Source: an uncultured Bacteroidales bacterium (lineage in GTDB: Bacteria; Bacteroidota; Bacteroidia; Bacteroidales; Bacteroidaceae). From it: a stretch of DNA of 34,810 bases. Shown here one piece after another: positions 17,588 to 23,084 of this stretch. The stretch lies in assembly GCA_902768605.1 (NCBI GenBank), contig CACXLY010000064.1, positions 1-34,810 of the forward strand, read 5' to 3'. The position numbers and the translations under genes were made by a program. The number at the start of each line of letters is the position of its first letter. The first letter of the stretch is position 1. The notes beneath the pieces were generated by a model. It was not told the DNA's origin, searched no databases, and was given only the letters and a program-made list of their open reading frames with translations.

Positions 17588-17711
17588 GTTCCCTGCTGTG
17601 GGAATTGGCGTTCCCTGCTGTGGGAATTGGTGTTCCTTGCTGTGGGAATTGGCGTTCCCTGCTGTGGGAATCGGTGTTCCTTGCTGTGGGAATTGGTGTT
17701 CCTTGCTGTGG
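17588..17711. repeat. 22-bp tandem array A
   Basis: Five full 22-bp units (starting at 17588, 17610, 17632, 17654, 17676) and a partial sixth. They differ only by C/T changes at three positions. Each unit contains TTCCCTGCTGTGGGAA, a small stem (TTCCC/GGGAA) with a 6-base loop. Read on the minus strand the array begins ACGCCACAGCAAGG, the same boundary as arrays B and C. The period is not a multiple of three, so it is not coding. The preceding 17517-17587 holds a CCC/GGG-rich partial palindrome (about 17520-17546). Confidence 0.93.
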
Positions 17712-17713
17712 CG

Positions 17714-17966
17714 TATTATTGGTGTCCGGTGAAAATTTCTCTCTCTTCCTTTTAGGTCCTTTTCCATCGGTCTTTCTGACGAATAGCAGCTCATGGAGGC
17801 TTGCCAAAAGTCTCGAAGAGACGAAAGACCACAGACGGGGGGTGATAACCCCCGGTAATGGTGCGATGAAAGGGAAAGTCCTGAACCAAAGGTCGACGAT
17901 AGTCAAAGGACGACAGAGCCATAAGCAAGTTGTGATTAAACAAATTACATATTCTGTCGCCCCTTT
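17714..17966 (-). repeat. Dispersed non-coding element, copy 2
   Basis: Inverted relative to copy 1 (1-231) and about 90% identical to it by eye, apart from a 21-base insertion at about 17895-17915 (GACTATCGTCGACCTTTGG). That motif is repeated at about 18034-18052. Its end (ACACCAATAATACGCC on the minus strand) runs directly into array A, whereas copy 1 ends at the same point with no array. Confidence 0.8.
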
Positions 17967-17994
17967 AGGGCTTATTATTGTTAGGCTATCCTGT

Positions 17995-18081
17995 CCCGGG
18001 GGTTAACACCCCCGTCCATGGTCTTTCGCACCTTGACTATCGTCGACCTTTGGCTCGGTGCTTTTTACCGGACACCAATAG
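17995..18081 (+). repeat. Dispersed non-coding element, shortened copy 3
   Basis: It has the CGGGGGTTAACACCCCCG hairpin, then GTCCATGGTCTTTCG, the GACTATCGTCGACCTTTGG block, and GGACACCAATAG, which corresponds to the end of copies 1 and 2. The middle part is missing. It is divergent to copy 2, so 17714-18081 forms one large imperfect inverted structure. Confidence 0.6.
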
Positions 18082-18089
18082 TCGCGTAT

Positions 18090-18122
18090 AAAATTCCCCC
18101 TAAAGGGGGTTAGGGGGTCTCT
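18090..18122. repeat. 33-bp dispersed palindromic repeat
   Basis: It contains CCCCCTAAAGGGGG and a further GGGGG run. The reverse complement matches 28010-28042 at 32 of 33 positions. The remaining 18123-18309 is non-coding; it includes a small inverted pair CGTGCG/CGCACG (18190-18195, 18205-18210) and GGGG-rich tracts, and I recognise nothing else in it. Confidence 0.8.
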
Positions 18123-18309
18123 AAATGAGGTTAGGGGTTCTTCTGGGGCTTTGGCCGTCTCCTTCCTTAGCCCTCCCTCTACGCGCGAGCGTGCGTAATG
18201 CGCCCGCACGTGTTTAATATTAATAAGGTGTGGCAAGAAAATGTGACCCTGAATGCAAAAAAGTCCGCTCCGGGGGTTTACAAAAAGGGGGGTACTGAGT
18301 ATATATAGA

Positions 18310-18323
18310 CAGAAGCGCTTCTG
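18310..18323. promoter_or_regulatory. 14-bp perfect palindrome upstream of the HU-related cassette
   Basis: CAGAAGCGCTTCTG is a perfect dyad 40 bp before the ATG at 18364, just after a TATATATAGA stretch. It could be an operator or a leader hairpin. No TAnnTTTG box was found here, so promoter placement is uncertain. Confidence 0.45.
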
Positions 18324-18363
18324 AGAAACACAACATCAGTCTTAACTCTTAAATTCTATTACC

Positions 18364-18825
18364 ATGATTAATTACAGCATCGCAATCAGGGGCACCAAGC
18401 CCGGCACCAAGAAGGAACAGATCAACCACACGAAGGCTTACGGTGTGGCACAGGTGACGGAATCCGTCGACATCAATAAGTTCGCCGCTCACATCGCCAA
18501 CCACGGCTGCGTCTACAGCAAGGGCGACATCGTAGGTCTCCTGACCATGGCCGTCGCCTGCCTCCGAGAACTCCTGCTCGAGGGCAAGCGCATCAAGCTC
18601 GGTGACCTCGGAGACTTCCAGCCCCGACTCAAGACCGAGGGCGCCGTCACCACCGAGGACTTCACCGCCAGCAACATCAAGGCCGTGAATATCAGTTGGG
18701 AACCCGGCAAGAACTTCGAGAACCTCCGCAGCGAAGCAGAGTTCCAGCTCGTGCCCAGCCGCAAGCTCGCCGCCGACGCCATCGAGGTCATCAAGAACAC
18801 TGACACCATCCAGGGACTTGAGTAA
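18364..18825 (+). CDS. HU-related (histone-like) DNA-binding protein
   Basis: A 153-residue member of the Bacteroidetes HU-related family (the longer, divergent HU-like proteins). It has an N-terminal IRGTKPGTKKEQINHTKAYGVAQVTESVDI segment, then an HU-type core (about 35-125) with FAAHIANHGCVYSKGDIVGLL and LGDLGDFQPRLKTEGAV (equivalent to the HU beta-arm base). The C-terminal tail carries no known motif. DNA binding is expected from the fold; the target is unknown. Its codons are rich in C-ending triplets, unlike HU at 17198. It is followed by a lysin-like gene and a smalltalk peptide, an arrangement seen repeatedly in this group of bacteria. Confidence 0.88.
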   Translation: MINYSIAIRGTKPGTKKEQINHTKAYGVAQVTESVDINKFAAHIANHGCVYSKGDIVGLLTMAVACLRELLLEGKRIKLGDLGDFQPRLKTEGAVTTEDFTASNIKAVNISWEPGKNFENLRSEAEFQLVPSRKLAADAIEVIKNTDTIQGLE

Positions 18826-18831
18826 CCCGAC

Positions 18832-18868
18832 CCCTCTGCCTCCCCCCTGCGGGGGAGGGCGCAGAGGG
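18832..18868. repeat. GC-rich hairpin between the HU-related and lysin-like genes
   Basis: CCCTCTGC and TCCCCC pair with GGGGGA and GCAGAGGG across an internal loop. It has no T-run, so it is probably a dispersed palindrome or a processing site rather than a terminator. Confidence 0.6.
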
Positions 18869-18893
18869 ACGTTCCGACCAGATTCTACCTGCG

Positions 18894-19310
18894 ATGAAAC
18901 ATCTGCCTCTTGGATTGCAGTACAACAATCCCTTGAATATCAGGCTCGTTCCCGGCACCTGCTGGAAGGGCAGCCTCCCCGTGAGAGGGGGCGCGGAGAG
19001 CGCTCGGTTCGTCCGCTTCGAGACGATGGAGTGGGGCCTCCGTGCCGCCTTCTGCATCCTCCGCACCTACGCCCGCAGGCATGGCGCCACGTGCATCAGA
19101 GACATCGTAAGTCGCTGGGCTCCGCCCTCGGAGAATAACACGCTGCAGTACATCCGCAACGTCTGCCTCTGGACCGGGCTCGGCGGCAACGAGCACCTCA
19201 CTGAAAAGCAATGGCCCAAGCTCGTGAGGGCGATGGCGCGGCAGGAATGCGGCGTCATGCTCAGCGAACAGACCATCCTGCGCGCCTTCTGCCTCTATAA
19301 GCTCTCATGA
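18894..19310 (+). CDS. Phage structural-protein P5 / lysin-like protein
   Basis: A 138-residue protein without a signal peptide. GLQYNNPLNIR (about 7-17) and the F-x-R-F...MEWGLRAAFCILRTY segment (about 39-60) followed by RWAPPSENNT (about 74-83) and YI..VC are the marks of the 'structural protein P5'-type domain found in phages and in many Bacteroidetes. That domain resembles muramidase/transglycosylase folds, but I cannot assign a catalytic residue. In comparable cassettes this slot is often an N-acetylmuramoyl-L-alanine amidase, so a cell-wall role is plausible. It starts 68 bp after the HU-related gene and is probably co-transcribed. Confidence 0.78.
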   Translation: MKHLPLGLQYNNPLNIRLVPGTCWKGSLPVRGGAESARFVRFETMEWGLRAAFCILRTYARRHGATCIRDIVSRWAPPSENNTLQYIRNVCLWTGLGGNEHLTEKQWPKLVRAMARQECGVMLSEQTILRAFCLYKLS

Positions 19311-19351
19311 TTGGGAAGGCTTGCTTTTTGCTCCCCAACATTCGGCTTAAC

Positions 19352-19381
19352 TACTTAACTACTTTCTACTTAACTACTTTC
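19352..19381 (+). repeat. Perfect 15-bp direct repeat before the smalltalk gene
   Basis: TACTTAACTACTTTC occurs twice back to back (19352-19366, 19367-19381), preceded by a partial copy. It lies 36 bp before the micro-ORF start and may be a regulatory or slippage site. Confidence 0.75.
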
Positions 19382-19416
19382 GAAACTTCAATCAAAAACA
19401 AAAAACCATCATCACC

Positions 19417-19527
19417 ATGAAAAGAATGAAATTCCTCGAGATTGCGGTAAAGGTCATTGTTGCCGCACTCACCGCCTTCCTCACCGCTCTCACCACCACT
19501 TCGTGCATGGGCTGCGGCCCCTTCTGA
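19417..19527 (+). CDS. Smalltalk-type micro-protein
   Basis: A 36-residue peptide: a short basic start (MKRMK), one hydrophobic helix (about 9-27, rich in Ala, Val, Leu, Thr), then TTTSCMGCGPF. Size, hydrophobic helix and the terminal Ser-Cys fit the smalltalk family, tiny proteins of unknown function found next to HU-like and cell-wall hydrolase genes in Bacteroides and Prevotella. The Cys could be a lipobox-like site or the end of a membrane anchor. The second Met (19426) is an alternative start. A holin-like or membrane-signalling role would be a guess from context only. Confidence 0.82.
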   Translation: MKRMKFLEIAVKVIVAALTAFLTALTTTSCMGCGPF

Positions 19528-19533
19528 ACAAAA

Positions 19534-19559
19534 AAGCCTCCCCGCAAATGGGGAGGCTT
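19534..19559. terminator. Bidirectional terminator
   Basis: Perfect 10-bp stem AAGCCTCCCC/GGGGAGGCTT (19534-19543, 19550-19559) with A-run before and T-rich stretch after. It lies between convergent genes and can serve both. Confidence 0.88.
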
Positions 19560-19564
19560 GTGTT

Positions 19565-20587
19565 TTAGAATAACCTGTAGGAGAACGTCACAGACGCATT
19601 GGGATAGGCTTTGAAGTTGGAGATGGTGTTCGCCCAACTGCCCACCTTGCCGGGAATCTCGTGTAGGTCGTCTATCAGGTCGACGTGCTGCAAGGGCTTG
19701 TCAACCAGAAAGTCGGTCCAGTCCTCGTTGGGACGGATGATGTCGAACACGTAGTTCTCGACGTCTATTTTGCTCTCGTTTATCTTATATACATTATCCA
19801 CATATACGCTCGACTTGCCGCAAAGGAACAGGACACCGGCATCGACGTTGAGGTTCCACCTCTTGTCCTTCGACAGATGAGTGTTGTAGCCGAAGCCCAG
19901 ATACGGACGGAATTTGCCCGTCTTCATCTCGGCCTTCGCCACGCCGCCCTTGGCAGGAACCATGATGGCCTTATCGCCGTCGGCGAAATAGCCGAGGGGA
20001 ATGCCCGCAACACCGTTTTCGTAGAACAGCTCGTCGAGCTTCTCGTGGTAGTTGCCCTCAATGCCGCCCTGACAGTACATGATGTAAAGCTCGTTGTATG
20101 CATTGACACCCTCCAGCAGCAGCGTTTCGCTGTCCAGATTGTGCGCGTTGGCCACGTTGTCTGGGCCTACGAAAAAGCCCGCCGTAAAGCTCCAGTGCTT
20201 GTTTGTCTTGAATGGCAGTACATCGACCAGGAACTTGAATTGGTGCACGTTAGGCTTCATGCCCATCGTCACGTACTCTCGCATCTCCACATCGTGGAAC
20301 TTGTCGAACAAATCCTTATACTTCCTGAACTTGGGGTCGTTCAGATCCACGCCGACCTCCTCCATCTTCTTGTCCACATCGATAGTCTTCATCTTATCGA
20401 CGAACTTGCTCATGGTGCCACCACGTGTATCGATAGGGAAGTCGGACTTGAAGTTGAAGCTTGGTATCCAGTTGTAACCCGTGCGGATGCGCACATAGTC
20501 GCCCACAGGCATCGCTACGTCAATGCCGATGCCTACCGTGCCGACGTTAACGCCCACGTCCATGTGATTCAGGATGTTCTTCTTCAT
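19565..20587 (-). CDS. Outer-membrane beta-barrel-like protein lacking a signal peptide
   Basis: A 340-residue protein that looks like an outer-membrane porin-type barrel: alternating strands such as DVGVNVGTVGIGIDVAMPVGDYVRIRTGYNW, FRPYLGFGYNTHL, WNLNVDAGVLFLCG and the C-terminal ASVTFSYRLF with a terminal Phe. The N-terminus is odd. MKKNI is followed at once by LNHMDVGVNVG, with no hydrophobic core. An in-frame TAA lies 9 bp upstream, so no longer start exists. The signal peptide seems to have been deleted internally, and the protein as encoded should stay in the cytoplasm. It is 45 bp after the previous gene and probably in the same transcript. Confidence 0.8.
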   Translation of the reverse strand: MKKNILNHMDVGVNVGTVGIGIDVAMPVGDYVRIRTGYNWIPSFNFKSDFPIDTRGGTMSKFVDKMKTIDVDKKMEEVGVDLNDPKFRKYKDLFDKFHDVEMREYVTMGMKPNVHQFKFLVDVLPFKTNKHWSFTAGFFVGPDNVANAHNLDSETLLLEGVNAYNELYIMYCQGGIEGNYHEKLDELFYENGVAGIPLGYFADGDKAIMVPAKGGVAKAEMKTGKFRPYLGFGYNTHLSKDKRWNLNVDAGVLFLCGKSSVYVDNVYKINESKIDVENYVFDIIRPNEDWTDFLVDKPLQHVDLIDDLHEIPGKVGSWANTISNFKAYPNASVTFSYRLF

Positions 20588-20632
20588 GCGTAAGTCTTAT
20601 ATATATTAAATAATGTATAGCCTGACAGGTCG

Positions 20633-21814
20633 TCACTTCACCACAACCTTCACGCCGCCTACGATGTAAAGACCTGCGGGCAGACCCTGCACGTCGTTCG
20701 TGGCGCGGAGCTGAGTGCCGCTAATCGTATAGACACCTACCACGTCGGTCTCCTTGTTCTCGGCAAGTATCTCGTCAAGGCCTGCGCCTTCGAAGCGAAT
20801 GTCGAGCACCTCGGGTGTGCCTGCATCGGCCTTGAGATAACTCGTGTTGGCCGGAACGCAAATAGGGTAGTAGTAGTCTTCTGTGTCCCAATCGATGGCC
20901 TCGGTCTCTGCCAGGCGCTCAGGAGCATTATTGGTGTAGATAAGTTTGCCGTTGGAAACCGTGAGCAGACGCATCGTGGATGCATTGAACACGGTATATG
21001 CCTCGGTTGACTCCTGCGGACGTTCGCCGTTGCGGAAGAAGACGCCAGCAAGTTTGTTGCCTTTCAAGCCGGCTGTTGATGGGGGGAGAAGCTCTAAGCG
21101 ATTCTCGGAGGGATTCGTCGATGCGCATTCTATCACAACAGGTGTGCTGCCAGGAATGTCACCGCTGATCTCCTTCAAGGTGACTACGTTGCCCGATATC
21201 TTGCTGACATAATAAACATGCATGTTGGGCGAAGCCGTCCTGAATGTGAAAGCTGCATAAAATGGCTGGTAGTGCTTGCCGTTCAGTGTGATTGTTGGCT
21301 CGATGCCGAAATAATTTGTAGCATGATTCGTCTCAATCTTATCTACAACCCATCGGCGGAAGTTGAGCTTGTTGCTTGTGCCCAACTGCCCTTGGTCGGC
21401 ATTGTTCGACCTGTCGTCGGACAGATACTTCGTCACGCCGCCTCTGGATGCAGTCACTTCGTAAACGCCCTCGCCTTTCTTCGTAACGGTGACGTAGTAG
21501 CCTGTCAAAGCATGGACACCTGTGCCCTGTGCCTGAAGGTCAAACTTGCCGTCGCTCTGACGAGTCATATAGATGGCAGTGGCTGGGCTGGTAACAGCCT
21601 TGCTCAGATTCTTCCACAACTGAATGGCCTGGAAATCTTCTGCATCATGGACTTCATCGTAATAGTCCTTGTTGTCCGTTACATAGATGTAGCGCTCCGA
21701 AGCAAGATTGTGAACACGGTAGTAACCATCGTTTACGTAACCTGATGGGTTTTGTGCAATAGCACTTGCCAGGCTCAGCGAGCCCATAATAAATAATGTG
21801 TAGAGTCTTCTCAT
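20633..21814 (-). CDS. Secreted protein of unknown function with C-terminal sorting-like tail
   Basis: A 393-residue protein. A signal peptide (about 1-20, cleavage after SAIA) precedes GYYRVHNLASERYIYVTDN and repeated beta-strand segments typical of Bacteroidetes secreted proteins of the ricin-like/beta-trefoil kind, although no clear QxW repeat is present. The C-terminus, VVGVYTISGTQLRA then GLPAGLYIVGGVKVVVK, closely resembles the tail of the LRR protein at 2851. It lies 80 bp after ompA, with a CCCCCCG/CGGGGGG hairpin in the gap. Confidence 0.78.
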   Translation of the reverse strand: MRRLYTLFIMGSLSLASAIAQNPSGYVNDGYYRVHNLASERYIYVTDNKDYYDEVHDAEDFQAIQLWKNLSKAVTSPATAIYMTRQSDGKFDLQAQGTGVHALTGYYVTVTKKGEGVYEVTASRGGVTKYLSDDRSNNADQGQLGTSNKLNFRRWVVDKIETNHATNYFGIEPTITLNGKHYQPFYAAFTFRTASPNMHVYYVSKISGNVVTLKEISGDIPGSTPVVIECASTNPSENRLELLPPSTAGLKGNKLAGVFFRNGERPQESTEAYTVFNASTMRLLTVSNGKLIYTNNAPERLAETEAIDWDTEDYYYPICVPANTSYLKADAGTPEVLDIRFEGAGLDEILAENKETDVVGVYTISGTQLRATNDVQGLPAGLYIVGGVKVVVK

Positions 21815-21828
21815 AGATGATAATTCAT

Positions 21829-21865
21829 CCCCCCGCCACTACGCTTGCAGCAGAATGACGGGGGG
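21829..21865. other. C7/G7 inverted pair between ompA and the secreted-protein gene
   Basis: CCCCCCG (21829-21835) and CGGGGGG (21859-21865) could pair around a 23-base loop. There is no T-run. It may attenuate transcription between two co-directional genes. Confidence 0.45.
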
Positions 21866-21894
21866 AAGTTAATTTAAGTGAAGTAAATCAAAGA

Positions 21895-23037
21895 TTACTC
21901 GCAAATGCAGATGGTAACACGGTTGAGGTCGTTCTGCTCGTAAGGCTGAACGGTGTCACCCTTGCTGTCTGAAGTGATGCGGCTGCGGCTGATGCCGAAC
22001 TGGTTAACCAACATGTTGGTAACAACGTCGGCACGCTTCTGTGCATAACCAATGTTCAGTCTGGGATTGCCTGTACCCTTGTCAGCATAACCTGTTACTG
22101 AAACCTTTGCTTCGGGATACTTGTTCAGGTAAGCCACAACATCTTCAATCTTTGCCATTTCTGTTCTGCTAACCTGAGAACCACGCAGTGTGAAGAAAAT
22201 GTCGCGACGCAGAGTCTCACGCTTCGGTGCTTCTGGCTCCTTAACGACTACCTTCTCAACGGGCTTCTCCACAATCTTCTCAACGATCTTCTCAACTACA
22301 ACGGGCTCTGCAGCTGCGGGCTTCGGAGCAAGCTTGCCAAGACGAACCTTGACACCTGCCAATGCGTTGAAGTACCAGTCAGCATTGCCTGCCTTCTTTG
22401 AGTTGTAGCGGTCGGAAGTGGTGTTAGCATTCAATTCAAGACCCAAAGCAACACGGCGGCTGATGTTGAAATCAACGTAAGCACCGAACCTGCCTACAAA
22501 ACGAGTCTTTGTGCCATCCCAACAGTAAACCATCTGGTGTGCGGGATCTGTGAAAGGCATACCGAGAATCTGCCCTCTCAGCTTGTTTGCATCGTCATTG
22601 TTCCAAGCAATGTTCATTCCGAGACCTGCCAACAGGCCAACGTTGCAAACACGACCGGGCTTGTAACCCAAAATCCAATTCGTAAGGTCACATGTTACAT
22701 CAACTGTGGGAGCAACGTAGTTGTACTTCCAAGTCTGTTTGCCAAGACCAAGATAGCTAAGGTCTGTGCCACCCTTGCTCTGCCATGTGTCAAGTGCCAA
22801 CCTTACACCCCAAACCGAGGTGAAGTTGTAGCCGCCTGCTACCTGCAAATTGCCGGAGATGAGGTCGCCGAAATTTACTTCGCCCAGAGTATACTGTCCG
22901 CCTATCTGAGCTTGAACATACCAATGTGGAGCATAAGCAGTACTAGGCTTTGCGTCCGCAGCCTGCGGCTGCTGCGCGGATGCTGTGAGGCATCCGGCAA
23001 GCAGTGCAGCTGACATGAATATTGTCTTAAGTTTCAT
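21895..23037 (-). CDS. OmpA-family outer-membrane protein
   Basis: A 380-residue protein. After a signal peptide (about 1-21, cleavage near ASA) comes an N-terminal eight-strand-type barrel (about 35-240), ending in WYFNALAGVKVRLG. A linker of EKIVEKIVEKPVEKVVVKEPE repeats follows (about 248-272), and then a peptidoglycan-binding OmpA domain (about 280-380). The domain carries VSVTGYADKGTGNPRLNIGYAQKRADVV and ends RVTICICE. It links the outer membrane to the cell wall. An LAGC at residues 13-16 could be mistaken for a lipobox. It lies 47 bp after the coiled-coil lipoprotein gene, with no promoter box in the gap, so co-expression is likely. Confidence 0.92.
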   Translation of the reverse strand: MKLKTIFMSAALLAGCLTASAQQPQAADAKPSTAYAPHWYVQAQIGGQYTLGEVNFGDLISGNLQVAGGYNFTSVWGVRLALDTWQSKGGTDLSYLGLGKQTWKYNYVAPTVDVTCDLTNWILGYKPGRVCNVGLLAGLGMNIAWNNDDANKLRGQILGMPFTDPAHQMVYCWDGTKTRFVGRFGAYVDFNISRRVALGLELNANTTSDRYNSKKAGNADWYFNALAGVKVRLGKLAPKPAAAEPVVVEKIVEKIVEKPVEKVVVKEPEAPKRETLRRDIFFTLRGSQVSRTEMAKIEDVVAYLNKYPEAKVSVTGYADKGTGNPRLNIGYAQKRADVVTNMLVNQFGISRSRITSDSKGDTVQPYEQNDLNRVTICICE

Positions 23038-23084
23038 AATCGTTTATTTAATTGTTTTTAGTTCAGAAAGTGGTTTGCTAGTTC

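Noticed and set aside
17588..17711. CRISPR array
   Set aside because: The units abut with no unique spacers and no cas genes are nearby.
17484..17906. Reading frames through array A and the dispersed element on both strands
   Set aside because: A 22-bp period rotates the frame every unit; the peptides are low-complexity products of the repeat.
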